64,000 nt of DNA from Agroathelia rolfsii (GCA_018343915.1 JABRWF010000007.1:2914001-2978000), one strand, 5' to 3'. Shown: positions 11,400 to 31,045, counted from the stretch's first letter. Numbers and translations are program-made. Notes: a model not told the origin generated them from the letters alone.

Positions 11400-12177
11400 A
11401 TGACATCTCTCATCACATCGACCGCAACCGCTGCTCACTCTGCCTTTGCTGCCCTACTTGCTAAGGCTCAGATTACCCCCGGAGGTGCAATCCCTACCTC
11501 ACCTTCATGGAAGGAGGACTCCGCAGAAGAGACAGTCGCCCTTGATCTAGTTGGCAGAAATCTGATCGTATGCATCTAACTTGAACCTGTAGGACCTTCT
11601 TTATTTAACCTGAAATCATCTAGATTGGTGTTCCTGGAGCATTCACACCACCTTGTAGCTCTCAAGTACCGGGATACATCGAGCAATATGAGAAATTCAA
11701 GGAAAAAGGAATCAGTAATATCTATGTTGTTGCCGTGAATGATGTCTTCGTTACCAAGTAAGTTGAATGAATTATATACATTGCCAAAACAAAGTTCATA
11801 TGCATCGCCTCCTAGGGCGTGGAAAAAGCAGCTTGCCCCCCAGGGAACTCGTCAGTAATCATTCGCGAAGAGACTTATCTTATCCCGCATATATTGACAT
11901 TCTTGTGTGTATCAGCTGTTCGCTTCATAGCAGATGATACTGGCTCCTTTGTCTCTGCTTTAGGCTTGCTATTCGACGCTACACCTGTGCTTGGTGCACC
12001 TCGCTCCAAGGTTTGCATCTGGTCTTAATATTATTCGTGTCACGTTGTGTTGATAATGTTGCATCTTAGCGTTTCGTGATTATAGCGGAAGATGCAAAGG
12101 CAGTTCAGGTCATTGTTGAACAGGATTCCAACATCTCTACTGTTACCCAGGCTGACGCAGTCTTGGCTCAGTTGTAA
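11400..12177 (+). CDS. Peroxiredoxin, AHP1/Prx5 type
   Basis: Five exons (11400-11567, 11624-11757, 11816-11850, 11916-12010, 12070-12177) give 179 aa, a usual length for this class. The enzyme reduces hydrogen and alkyl peroxides through a peroxidatic cysteine, normally recycled by thioredoxin. That Cys lies in GVPGAFTPPCSSQVPGY at about residue 66; the family usually has TPTC or TPxC, so the second Pro is a small variation. The VNDVFVTKAW strand-helix and RFIADDTGSF follow in the expected order, with the catalytic Arg in GAPRSKR. Exon 3 is only 35 nt. No signal or targeting sequence is obvious, so cytosolic action is likely. It is convergent with PRP43 copy 1, with 215 bases between the stop codons. 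Confidence 0.88.
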
Positions 12178-12392
12178 TTCCAAAGTGTCTAGTCCAAGGA
12201 TATCAGCAAAATAAATGTAACACTAGAATGGGAATAGTAAAGGCAGTCTCATCCATGCAGCAAGATCTCGAAATGAAAAAAACGTCATGAATATTATAAT
12301 AAGCCTAATATGCAAAGGTACAATGTAAGGCGCAAGAGTAGTAGTATAGACTATTGAACGCAAGAAGTGTTCGTATACCCTCTAATCGATCT

Positions 12393-15254
<2,862 letters not shown>

Positions 15255-15583
15255 GGTCGATATGGCTGCGAGCTCTGAGATGATGTCCTTGTTGCAAGCA
15301 AACGAGACTCGTGGTGGCAAGAACACAACTTGAAAACGCAAGTTCTGATGCTTATGTCATCAGCGCCTCTCGTGTAATCTGGACATTTCAGTATCTCTGC
15401 AGCATGTATATATGGATGATGAATGCCGCTCACAAGTCCAAGAAGTCGATACGCAGACAACTAAGCCAGTGTTATAATATAATGTACGTGCATCGAATGT
15501 GTCCACTGTCATCGAGTCCTATGCAAATATCTTCTACTAGCAGCCTTATACTACCTCACCTTGCCCTTTCCGCCAACACATCT
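15255..15583. promoter_or_regulatory. Promoter region of PRP43 copy 1
   Basis: 329 bases between two minus-strand genes, holding the lysine-degradation gene's 3' UTR and the helicase promoter. About 80-100 bases just upstream of the start resemble the same position of copy 2 (a shared run reads TTGCAACAAG), so the duplication carried some promoter along. Confidence 0.45.
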
Positions 15584-18243
15584 CTAAGCGCTCCTCACCC
15601 TTTCTTCCAGCCCACTCGCCAACAAATCCTCGATTCCTCTCCTCGATGTCTTCTCCTCCATCTTCAGCCCGGCCTCCTCCAAATCAGCAAGCACGCCCGC
15701 CCACATCGCGCGCTCCTCGCTCGGCCCACACACACCACGCATGGTAATCTGACCCGACAATATCCGCAGCGCAGCAAACGCGACGGGAAGCCCGACCGTA
15801 CGCGCCATAGCGGACGCCTCGGCGTCACCGTACGTAATCAGCGACGACGTGTGTACCTCCTCCTCGCCATGCTTCTCTCCCCTAGAGACGATTTCGTGCG
15901 AGAGCACGACAAGGTCACGCTCGTCAGGCGCATAGCGTAGTTTGTTAGCCAAAACTTGAGTGAACAAGTCAATGGGAGGAAGATTCGCGGTAGGTTTCAT
16001 CGCGAGGCCGTGTTTCGAGCTAGGGCTCAGGCCGAGCCAATCGAGAGCTTCGAGCAATGTATCTTGGTCTTCAGCTACGGGGACGACGTCGGAGAGTGCA
16101 GAGAGGAAAGATGCATTGTCCCTCGGAATGGGCTGACCGATCTTTTGCTCAAGGGAAATGCGAGCCAGGTCATTCCATGATGGCACATCCACGTGTAGCT
16201 CGGTGCCCAAAAGACCGACCTGCTTGAACGAGTGCATGAGACGCGAGAAGCCGGCGTATCTACGATAGGTGGCAGGATCAGCAAGGGTCAAGAGACAACC
16301 GCGGAGGAACTCTCTTACCTTAGGGTACCGCGCAAGAGCGTCCTCAGGTCTTCAACTCGCCCAAGTTCATACGGGCCAGCATAGGACAAACTATCCCGAT
16401 TGGCAATACCTTCCAATTTCAACGCCTGCCCCTGCCCGCCAATCGGGACACGAGGGAAATGCGACTTGAGTATATCCTTTCCAAGAATGTCCCAGTCCTA
16501 GATTCCGAGACATCAACGTCAACATTTCTACAAGCAGCCGACGACCAACGGAAAGATACCTTGCCGGCGAGTTTGAACCGAGCCCCGTTCAGCGCCGCAC
16601 CGAGCACACCCCTGGGCGACCAGCTGAACTTGTACCCCAGCCCCGTGCCATCACCCGCCAGACTGTCGGGCGCAGGCAGGCCGCCGCAAAAGGACGTAAA
16701 TGAAACCACGCGCTTCTTGGCGTCTCTGATTTGCGTCAAGAGAGATGTGGCAGAGACATGATCGATGCCTGGGTCGAGACCGATCTCGTTCATGAGCAGG
16801 ACGTCCTTTTGTAGGGCTCTAAGTGGACGAGAAAATAAATATCAGTTGCTATAAAACAAGAATATACTTGGGAGTACGAGAGACGTACTCGGCATGTAAA
16901 TCCCGCATCGCGGGTGAGATATACGACGCCGTCACGAGATGTTTCCCGTGATCCAAGCAAACCCTCGCCACGCGCGGGTGGAACGGCACCGGCAACAAGC
17001 TGATCACCAAATCCGCTTGCTCCACCAGCTGCTCTAAATTCCCATGACCTGCTCCACCCGATCCCGCAGCTGCAGCAGGGGACAACGACGGCGTGGGTAA
17101 CTCGAGTTGGACCGCTTTGGCGTTCACATACCGCGACGCGAGCGCGTTCGCCTCGTGTAGCACATTGCTCGCTATGACGAGGTTCACATCCGCGTGGCGG
17201 CAGAGCTCCTTGACAGCCGGACCGGCGACCATGCCACTCCCAAGCAAGAGCACGCGCTTCTTGTGCAGGATCGTGTTAAGTGGCGAGGTATGAGTAGTAG
17301 CAGTCGTCGATGATGATGATGATGGCACCGCATCGCCAGCGTCAGGTATCTCCTCCGGCATACCACTACCCAGTCCACCACAAACTTTCTCAATCTCTCC
17401 CGCCAGCCACCCATGGGGCTCAACTAGCTGACCTTCTTTTGCAATCGTCGCGCGCTCCAGTGAAGCCAGGTACTTCTCGTCTTCCTTCCTAGCACTAGCA
17501 GCGCCGTTCATGCCTTTGTAATCCCTCACAAGGGCATGCAAGTACGGTCTCAATGCGCGCGAAAAATGCTCGCTCGCATCGAGAGGCAGCGTGGCGGGCA
17601 GGATATCGACCGCCATGACTTGCACGCCGGGGAGATGCGCTGGTGTGCCCGGCGGGCGCGCGATGAAGGTAGGTGAGGAGAGTGTGGTGGCATGTGTGAG
17701 GAATTCGAGGCCGCCCTATTAATAAGGGTTGAATTAAGGGGGGGGGGGGGGGAGGACTATCATTATTCCTTGCAAGGTGCGTACCTCGACATCACAGCTG
17801 ATATCCCCTACACTCGCGAAACGGCCGGGCCCGATCTCACGCGCACGCGCGAGTGTGATGGCGAGCTGCTCATTCGTCATTAGACGAGGGAAACCGGGGT
17901 TCCATCCGGTGCCGTTGAGGAGTAGAGTCGTGTATGGTGCAATCTAAATTCAGTAGATGTAAGAAAAAAAAGGAAACAGAGATGAGTTGACGCTGTAAAC
18001 ACTATATGGAACTGAAAAAAGAAAAAAGCAAACCTTGGTATGGAAATGTGAGTCGTACGAGTCAGGATGGGCATAATAGTCCTCGCGCGAATAGGATTTA
18101 CCGCTCTTGGAGACTAGATAATCGCTTGGTTTGACGTGGCATAGGTAAACCTGTTATACACAGAATTAAATTAGTAGGCAGAGTACAGATTAGATCTAGC
18201 CGAGAGTATGCAGACCTTGTGCAGATCCGCATCTAACGAACAA

Positions 18244-18274
<31 letters not shown>

Positions 18275-19520
18275 ATCTTGGATAAGAGAACGAGAAAAAT
18301 ATAAATCGATAGATTAGCACGCACCGGGATCCATTACGAGCCCCTCAAGCTCCTGTGCCGTAATCTTCTGCAGCGGTAGCTCCTCTAGGATAGATAAAAC
18401 GCCCTGGGAAACTTTGCCAGATCTGATTCCTCACAACCAGAGTCAGTATATGCGCCTCCCTCGAAACAGATAGTAAATAAATAAAAATCAGTAGATTCAC
18501 CCAGTAACAGCAAAGACACACGGCCCCAAGCTGCGCGGAGTGCCTCGTGCAGATATGTCTGCACCAACAAGTCTGAGCGCTTGGCGTAGGGATTCAATGG
18601 ACCGATGAGTGTGTGGTCTGGGTGTTTGCTGTAAAAGGAGCTATATCAGTAGGCAATGACGGGCTCGTACAGGAAGTAACACGCACCAGGAAAGGACTAG
18701 CAGCACCGAGTCCGAGATGCGTCTGGCCCATGGCAGCCATAGATTCCAGGGCACCAGCAACTACATATTATCGTATCACGTACGTGTAGAAGAAAGCATC
18801 AGCTATCGTTGCACTTTGCGGGTCTTGCTTATACACGTCACTCACCTCCTGCAAACCAACCAAACCCAACACTGCGCACGCCATCCTCGGTCAGGAGCTC
18901 GTAATCAATCAGTCGCGCGCTATCCTTGGGACCTAGAAAGCGCGAGAGCAGCGGCATGTTGTACGGTTGGCCTTTGACCGTGTGCGAAAACATCATATAC
19001 GTCCTCGGTTTGCCATGCACGCCCAGATCCAAATCAACGGTGGTCAGGGGAGAGGAAAGAGAGGGGGAGGGAGAGTCATGAGATACGCCGGGCGGGAGTG
19101 TGTGCAGCGAGTATATAGGAGGCTCTTTGATGCCCACGATGATATTGGCGGGGTCGAGCGTGAAGTGAGGCTCTGCGCCTGCCTGTGGATAGTATCGTTG
19201 TCGTGGAGGAAATGTTGTATGTGATATTGAATTTCAGAATGATCGAATACCAATATGAAGATAGAACGGCTTACCCTGATGTACTCCTCTAGGGGGAACA
19301 CCCTGCGCTCACATGGTTGGACGAGCACCCTGACGCCCTCCTCGCGCACGAGTTCGTAGACCATCTCGGGCGTCAGGGGCGTGCGACGTTCCCAGATGCG
19401 CAGGGGGTCTTCTTGTCGCAGGCCTACGACGACCTGGTGCTTATTGTTGGCGGCATGTCTGCTCCCCTTGAAGCCCAGCGTAGCGTATGTACGCCGTGGA
19501 GGGGATCGTCTGAGAAACAT
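15584..19520 (-). CDS. Bifunctional alpha-aminoadipate semialdehyde synthase (LKR/SDH)
   Basis: Twelve exons (19275-19520, 18846-19182, 18687-18760, 18501-18628, 18325-18422, 18216-18232, 18034-18150, 17785-17943, 16889-17715, 16560-16818, 16319-16497, 15584-16259) give 1038 aa with all phases consistent. The N-terminal half is lysine-ketoglutarate reductase: IWERRTPLTPEMV, IIVGIKEPPIYSL, MMFSHTVKGQPYN, RLIDYELL and the nucleotide fold VTGSGKVSQGVL, then IAPYTTLLLNGTGW. The C-terminal half is saccharopine dehydrogenase: VLLLGSGMVAGPAVKEL, LVISLLPVPFHPRVA, MNEIGLDPGIDH and FCGGLPAPDS. The order is that of animal and plant LKR/SDH, which catalyses the first two steps of lysine breakdown in mitochondria. 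The N-terminus (FLRRSPPRRTYA) suits mitochondrial import. Exon 6 is 17 nt. Intron tracts of 28 A (18242-18269) and 15 G (about 17738-17752) are present. Confidence 0.9.
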
Positions 19521-21021
19521 GATTCGATTATACGGGAGAGTTGAACAGCGGTAGCGGTGCTGGTCGTTTATATGTAGTAGCCCAGTGAACTGCTGATCTA
19601 TAATGGTGACGTTGTTGTCGCCGAGACTAGTGCGTGCTATGGATCAGTTGTAATGAATGCGCCCCTCTTTCAAGATCCGGCCGAGGGGTCACTTGAACGT
19701 AGGCTTGGGAAGCAGACAGGAGCGAGCGGACAACAGCCCTCGGGGGCGAGAAAGAGACAAGATGATGCCGGCGTATTTGGGTACTTGTCGACCTCCGTCA
19801 GGGCGGACCGACGCATGGCCCTAATTAGCCAGGGCGGCATGGTCTAATTACGGGCCTTTTTGCTAATAATCTCTGCGATAACAATTTGAATCCTCCAAGA
19901 CAGAACAGCCAACTCGACAGCGAGAGTCGACGACTCGGATGAAGTCATTGGACTCGACATAGAAGCATCGCATGGCACAGATCTTCCTGGCCGAGTCGCA
20001 CATACACTAGCACCTCACTCATATCCTCAATCCAAAGCTCTCTCGATTCATCCTCTTGACTGTCCACAATGCTCTGCGATGTTGCCACTCTGCACACTCT
20101 GTACCTCGGCTATCCAGCCCGGGACATTTGTGGTCCATATGGATGAATAAACAGGCTCCTTCCCAGCCCCCCTCTATAACTCCATCGGGCAGTCCTCCTT
20201 CCTATTATCCCACCAGTTATACAGTTGAGTTTACTTCACAAGTTTCGCCAGCCCCTAGCTTCGAGGGCGAAGAAAGGAGACTGCCCAATGGAGCTATAGA
20301 GGGACTGGGAAGGAGCTTGGTGAATAAACGTCATACGGTCAAAAACCCCTCACCATCACGCTCTCTGACCATGTGATGATTGCCGGCTGCTCAGATTTAT
20401 TCCTGTTCTCTATGAGGCTTACTCACCGGCGCTCCTCTTGGGGGCACGAGTTCTCTTGTTGCGACGCTACACTAGCCAATCAGCTCATGTGGACGGGGCC
20501 TTGCTGGTGTACTATATTCACAACACCCAAGACGCTCTAGGCGCCATAGTCGTGCCGATCATATGCCCAGCTCAACCTATGATCCGGACCTCTAACCCCA
20601 GTTTTTAATGTTGCAAAGAAGCTATGCAATCGTGTTTAGTTCATAAACTTCTGATCGCTGTAGACATGGCCAGGATGACACTCTTAGCTTCTCCAGCTTG
20701 GGCACATAGGATATTTGTAGCTTGTTCATATCAAGCGTATCGGCACTACGAGAGATTGGCCGTTATATATGCTCTCAAGGATGGGTTCTCTAATAGGATA
20801 AGCGTCATTATTATTTACCTCGGCCGAGCCCGAAGAACGAACTTCTTCCTTTCTACATAATCAGATTACTGATCAAGGATGCTGCTTCGGGAGGTTGATT
20901 CTTGAGCTCGTCTAGAAACTTGACATTTACCATCTCTCCTTATCTACTGATATATAAGAGATCTTCACCTCGATCAGGCAAAGAACCCACTCACTCCCAC
21001 CTATCCGCTACCATCATCGTC
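19521..21021. other. Intergenic region containing an imperfect inverted repeat
   Basis: 1.5 kb between divergent genes, holding the promoters of the LKR/SDH gene (left) and the RidA gene (right). ORFs inside have no recognisable content. The only structure seen is the repeat at 20154-20316, listed separately. Confidence 0.4.
20154..20316. repeat. Imperfect inverted repeat, arms about 45 bp
   Basis: The left arm starts GCTCCTTCCCAGCCCCCCTC at 20154. The reverse complement of the right arm, ending at 20316, starts GCTCCTTCCCAGTCCCTCTA. The match continues through AGCTCCATTGGGCAGTC with a few mismatches. The loop is about 70 bases. No target duplication was found, so it may be an old foldback or MITE copy, or simply a hairpin. 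Confidence 0.6.
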
Positions 21022-21580
21022 ATGCCTAGCCTAAGCCGCGAAGTTGTCCTAGCCCAAGACGCGCACCCTCCGTTGCCCATTTACTCCCAGGGGATTATTT
21101 CCCAAGGAAAGCATGTCTTTCTCTCCGGCAATCTCGGCTTTACCAAAGACATGAAAATCGTCGAGGGCGGTGTACAGCCCCAGACGGTGAGTACGACCAG
21201 CTCTAATTTCTACAGAGATCGGTACCTGAATGAGAATATGATATCATTGACATTGAATCTTTTATTATGCACACAGAGAGCGATCTTTGAGAACCTGCAA
21301 AAGATATTGAAAGCGGCTGGATCTAGCCTGGAGAATGTGGTCAAAGTTAACATCTATCTCACTGACCTTGCGCGCGATTTCGTGCCGATGAATGAGGTGT
21401 ATAAGCAGGTATGTTTCCAATGTTCTCCAATCACAGCATCGCACGATCTGAATACTGAACATAATTAATATATTATAGTTCTTCCCCACCGATCCCCCGG
21501 CGCGGACCTGTATTGGCGTTGCCGCTCTACCAATGGGTGGCGATGTTGAGATTGAGCTGGTTGCTCTTGTGCCGGAGTAA
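21022..21580 (+). CDS. RidA/YjgF/YER057c/UK114 family protein
   Basis: Three exons (21022-21186, 21277-21408, 21479-21580) give 132 aa, the normal family length. RidA proteins hydrolyse reactive enamine/imine intermediates released by PLP enzymes such as threonine dehydratase. Seen: YSQGIISQGKHVFLSGNLGF at the N-terminal strand pair, an AIFENLQKILKAAGSSLENV helix, VNIYLTDLARDFVPMNEVY, and the C-terminal PARTCIGVAALPMGGDVEIE, which includes the substrate carboxylate-binding Arg of the conserved P-x-R-x-x-x-x-V box. No extended N-terminal presequence is present, so the protein may be cytosolic. Genomic neighbours give no functional hint. Confidence 0.93.
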
Positions 21581-21657
21581 ATAACAAAATGGTGTATATA
21601 CCAATGTATCAATATGATCAGTGCTTGCCAAAGTGTGCAGAAAAGGGACGGATCTGA

Positions 21658-26295
<4,638 letters not shown>

Positions 26296-27545
26296 TGTAT
26301 AGTACCTTTTTGTTAATTCATTGTCTAGCTTGTTGCCCGTTCCTTTTTCTTTTCTTTTCATCGTCTGCTTTCACTGGGATGATATAGGATGTCACCTTGT
26401 TTTTCTTTTTTCTTCTTTATTCCATTCCGACAATAGTTCTTTTTGTGGTGTCTAGTTTGTTTCTTGTCACTTCCCTTCTCCTGACCACTATCCCCTCCGT
26501 TCAAGATGTAATCCCTCACCACGCTTTTTTTTTTTTTTTAGTCTTTTCCCGTTCAAATTGAATACCATGTCTCGTCAGTTTTCTTTCTTTTATTCGTGTT
26601 TCACTAAGCTACCAAAGCTATCCACTCTTTAATACAGGAGGGTGTATGTGTATTATATTATACCTTATTTTCTCCTTATCGCTCTTGTCGTCGTGGCCAT
26701 ACCTACGGTAGGCCGTGATGATACGATATACAGCTAATCTTGCGTGAATTCCGGGAACATTTAATTAGTTTTCATCATCATTGTAGTATATCTCCCCTAA
26801 GATTGTGGTCGCGGTTTGCAGTTTCGAAACAGAAACCGTCGTGGTGCGCGCTCGTTTTCGACAAATATTCTGGATTGTGCTCCCCTAAACATATAGCATA
26901 GCCTACGCGCTTTCATCTTTTGCTGTATTGGCCTCCTGTCAAAATCAGGTCCACTTTTGAAGAAGAAAGCATCTCATGCATAGTCGGTTTGTTTACTAAT
27001 GAAGTTAAACCCTAACTTGAGTATACCTAATCACATAATGAACAGATAGCGAAGATCTGGGAGGTCCGAGGAAGTCCAGCCTACTGGAATATTCATACAG
27101 ATAGTTTGTGCTATGACTCTCTATACTACTCAGTATCATTTGGGAAGGATGTGTCGACGAATGGATTATGGGCGTTGTCATGCTTGATTCAGCAAGCGAC
27201 GCATACATCCACGTCTGCTCAGGTCATAGGTATTTTACAAATGAGTTATATTCCAAATGATATCGTACATACAAATCCCTAGAGTAATCAATGTGTGGAA
27301 AGATAGCGAGTAAACAACAAAGAGATGATAGCACTAAGAAAAGCAAAAGGGGTATGATTGTACAGCTGGTTAAATCAGAAATGGACGTATTCGCTCTCAG
27401 AGAAGCTCTAGAGGTATCCATGAAAGAAATTTGTAAAATGCTCAACGGTAATACGACTCATCGGAGGTAAGGAAACGAAGAAAAAAAAAATCCTTTCTCT
27501 GCAACTCACACCATTCTCGGGGTATATGCATAATGATCCTTTGAC
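26296..27545. other. Intergenic region with no gene seen
   Basis: 1.25 kb between convergent genes. The first 400 bases are pyrimidine-rich 3' UTR of the demethylase gene, with a T-run near 26526. No ORF of interest and no repeat was recognised. Confidence 0.4.
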
Positions 27546-28520
27546 TTATCGCCGCCCACAAACCATCATACCGCTATCCTCTTTTGGATTGTACGCACCC
27601 GCCTCCGAGGCATCCCATACCCTTCCCGAAGACCAAAGACACATCCTCTCCTCCTGCGTCGGCGCCAAAACCCATGCAATCCTACCCTCCTCTTCCTCCT
27701 CCGCCGCCTTTCTCAGCCTCGCCAGATCATCCTCTAATACTGTCTTCGTAGGCAACACAATCACCAGCTTCTGCATGCGCGGATATCTCAAGCACGGCCT
27801 GAACAGGAAAATGTCCCGCGAATGCAGCGGTGCCGCGAGGTGCGTCAGGTGCGGGAAGATCTCACGTAACCAGCCAGCGTCGTTGTAATGTATGGAAGCA
27901 TACTGCATCGCATCGGTGATACACACGTGCGTGATGTGGTCGAGCCAGTACCCACTTGCGTCGATGACGCGGTTGAGGACGTCGGTCACCTCGGCGACGG
28001 AGTGTGAGCTGTTGTTCGTCCCCGCGGGCCGATCGGCAGTCGTATTGGCGTTGGCGTTGGCATCTTGCCGTTGCTGCTGTTGCTCTGGCCGCTGTCTGAT
28101 TTGCTCTGACCGCCGTCCGATTTTACTGCCCCGGTAGAGGGAGGCGACGATACCGATGCTGTTTAGCACAGGCAGGTGCAGTGCGGAGATGGATATCGAG
28201 TGGCTGCTTCTGCAAAGGGAGATGATGAGTGCTAGATGATGTCCGTTCACGGACGGGTCAGCGTAGATAGACTTGACGAGCGTCACGTTTGACTCGTGCT
28301 CCGGCGAGGCAGACCACGTGCGGAGAGTGTGGGCCAGCGCTGATGCTTGGGCGTCGCTTCGGATGACAATAGTATGTAGGAAATTAGACAGCGTCGTGCT
28401 GTGAACCCAGGAGGAGACGAGGGCGAGATTGGCGCCCGAGAGGGGGGAAGAGTAGGCTGCCATGCGGAATATCATGACCAGAAGATCTGAAGGCAGATTG
28501 GCAAATGCAGAGGCCACCAT
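27546..28520 (-). CDS. F-box-like protein, intronless
   Basis: A single open frame of 324 aa. The N-terminus FANLPSDLLVMIFRMAAYSS has the L-P-x-D/E-L-L-x-x-I-F pattern of an F-box, followed by ANLALVSSWVH in place of the usual cysteine-containing second half. F-box proteins bring substrates to SCF ubiquitin ligases. The rest alternates helices and strands (LVKSIYADPSV, HLALIISLCRS, SALHLPVLNSIGIV), perhaps degenerate leucine-rich repeats, broken by a Gln/Asn/Ala linker near residues 145-165. C-terminal WLREIFPHLTHLAAP and KLVIVLPTKT resemble the repeat found in many Agaricomycete F-box-like proteins. Lack of introns is unusual among neighbours. Target unknown. Confidence 0.7.
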   Translation of the reverse strand: MVASAFANLPSDLLVMIFRMAAYSSPLSGANLALVSSWVHSTTLSNFLHTIVIRSDAQASALAHTLRTWSASPEHESNVTLVKSIYADPSVNGHHLALIISLCRSSHSISISALHLPVLNSIGIVASLYRGSKIGRRSEQIRQRPEQQQQRQDANANANTTADRPAGTNNSSHSVAEVTDVLNRVIDASGYWLDHITHVCITDAMQYASIHYNDAGWLREIFPHLTHLAAPLHSRDIFLFRPCLRYPRMQKLVIVLPTKTVLEDDLARLRKAAEEEEEGRIAWVLAPTQEERMCLWSSGRVWDASEAGAYNPKEDSGMMVCGRR

Positions 28521-29698
28521 GGCTGCTGAAGTGATGATAATAACTATTATGCAGTCCTATGTCAGATGGGGGAGGAGAAGGGTTAGGAAGGGCGTTAAGC
28601 ACAGCTTATGGTTTACCTTCTTTTCTTCTTCGTCTCTCCAATCTTCTTCTGCGTTTATCTGCACACGTATTGATATTCTCCGGAGACGTTCGTTATGACA
28701 CACAGAGCTCGACTGAGAAGAGTAGCAGTGATAGATGGTGGTCGTTGTTGGGAGCTTCAGAGCCCTTGAGCAGAGGCTGGCGGTCCCACAGGCAGCAGCA
28801 ACTTATACCAACTTGGCAATCCGAGTCGTTCGCTCTCGGAGATGGGCGATCGCGGCCTTGGACACTGAACCGTGGCCGTTGGCCGAACAGGACAGTCGCA
28901 GCAATGCAGTAACAGTTGTTGCTTGTCTCGCCAGCATGTCCAGCCTCCCCGTTCACTATTCCGATCATTAGTGCATCATTCGGCTCAGACCCGGCAAACG
29001 TGCAACTGGCTGATTGAGTAGCATTTCAGCCATACAACCAATATGGATCTATTCACACAACTTTTTTTAGTAAGATGTAAGTATTGGCAGCTGCAAGGGC
29101 AATAAGCCGGAATGAAAATCACGTTTGACAATCAAGACCGGCGTTAGTAGGTCTTATCAACGATTCATCAATAGTCAGAGAATAAAAAGTCCAGATAAAT
29201 CCATTAACATCCAAAACCATATAAACTTTCCAGAGAGATACATAGAAGACAAATGTGTATGTGTGTGTCGCTAATAGGTTACGATGGTGATATAAGTGAA
29301 AGGTATACTAAAGCGTCTCACATGCAGCACAAAACAAAGATATGGGGATAATTAAAGAAGTTGACGTGTTTAGAAGCCTCAAGCACGTATGATGATTGCT
29401 GATTGACCAGTGTACGCCAGTTTGGAGGATGACGAGTAGACGGTTTACACACCGCGCCCGCAGGTGAGCTAATCCACCGGCCAGAGACAAGCCCAGCCGG
29501 CAAAATCAGCGCGGGGTGTGCAAAATCCCGTCCCCGTTCCTTGGCTTTTTGGAGAGAATTCGCGTGTTACCATAGATATTTGCCTGTATAACTTCTGACC
29601 CCACAGGGGACAATCCAAATCATGACACCTGGGGACCGTCAAATTGCATTGGGGGCGTAGCGGACTCCGAGCAGGCAGGTATGAAAAGGGCAACCTTT
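28521..29698. other. Intergenic region with no gene seen
   Basis: 1.2 kb between two minus-strand genes. It should contain the F-box-like gene's promoter near 28521-28750. Short ORFs in all frames look random. A TG-rich run lies near 29250. Confidence 0.4.
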
Positions 29699-31045
29699 TC
29701 AAGCTTGTTGAACAGCGTTTTCTATCTTCGCAGTATCCCGTTGCTTCTCCTTGGAGGATTCTAAATCGTCCACTTTAAACAGCGACATGGGGGGATCGGC
29801 GATAAACACATTGTCTCCTTGTGTATTCAGGAACGAGTATTCCGCAAGGTCAGCGTCGCTTCCTTTGTTATAGTTGGCATACACGAGATTCGACTAAAAC
29901 AATGGCATCCCAACCATCAGCATTCCCCCAGGAACATCTAATGAAAAAAAAAAGCTACAGACCTCGCTCATAAAAGGCCTGAGACCTGCCGCCTCCAAAG
30001 ACTCCCAGAGCTCCAAAAAATCCGTAAAGTGGCGGTTCCATCCATGAAGCTCGAGCAAAAGCTGTCCGAACGGCAATGGCTCATTGCGCTCCCGATACTC
30101 ATCCACGATCTGACGCAGGACGGCAAACTCCCAGCCTTCGACGTCGATGCGCAAGATGTCAATGTGCATGTGGCCGTTCTTCGTCATGATCTTGTGTAAT
30201 GGTAAGAGTTCGCGGTGGTACCCAGCGTCTTCGCCGACAAGCCCGATCGAAGATGTGTAGTGAGTACGATGATGCAGGGAACGGGGCACGTCGTAATCAA
30301 ATGGCTTGACATCCACAGACGGGTTGGCATAGCCCCATACTTGGCAGTAGTGGGTGTGCTGGAGGACGGATGACTCGAAAGAGGAATCATAGGCAACACC
30401 TGATGAAAATTGTTGTCCTGTGAGAAAAGAGCGCCAAAAACATGAGGTTGAAATAAGCACATACCAAACGAGTACACAACGCAGTTGGGCTTATTCACCA
30501 GCCGCGAGAGACCACATGTCCACTTGCCGCCGTCGCCCATAGCGCCTGCGCGCTCGAGCTCGTGAGGACAGTTGAACGAGGGCGGGAAGAAGTCCCAGCC
30601 CGTGTAAGCCGGCCATGGTTCCTTGTTTGGCGGGAACCTGAGCGCATAAATGTGAGCATGCGTTCTTCATTGACTGTGGAGAGAGCCCCAGATGCAAGAA
30701 TAGAATAATGAAAGAGAAGATGTGGCCCATAAAATGGATCGTGGCTGGGAATAACACATGGTCCATGGGAAGAAGAATTTATATACAAAATCGCACGCAG
30801 ACTTACATGGCTATATCCTTGGGATCAGGTCCGAATTTGTCAATCATCCCTTTACGCAGGTCAAGCATCCGATCGTAGATGGCATGTGCCCGTTGCAGGC
30901 GTTGCGGGAGGTCTGCATCGGGGTAAACATATGACACAAGCGGAGGCGTGGGGCCGGCGGAAAATGGGTTGAAAACCAGGAAGCAGGTAAAGAGCGCAAC
31001 GCCGAGGATGGCAGACAGTAGAGGATGGCGTTGCCAGACGGCCAT
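29699..31045 (-). CDS. Membrane-anchored METTL24-like (Methyltransf_22) protein
   Basis: Four exons (30807-31045, 30465-30637, 29963-30399, 29699-29893) give 347 aa. A single hydrophobic segment at residues 8-25 (PLLSAILGVALFTCFLVF) after a short basic head makes it a probable type II membrane protein of the secretory pathway. Then GDGGKWTCGLSRL, the signature of the METTL24-like group, followed by CVVYSFGVAYDSSFESSVLQ, HIDILRIDVEGWEFAVLRQI and a strand LPFGQLLLELHGW. These match a SAM-dependent methyltransferase fold of the FkbM/METTL24 kind, with D-V-E-G at the usual acidic site. Substrate is unknown in this family; glycans or small molecules have been suggested for relatives. The C-terminal exon (EYSFLNTQGDNVF) closes the sheet. 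Confidence 0.8.
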
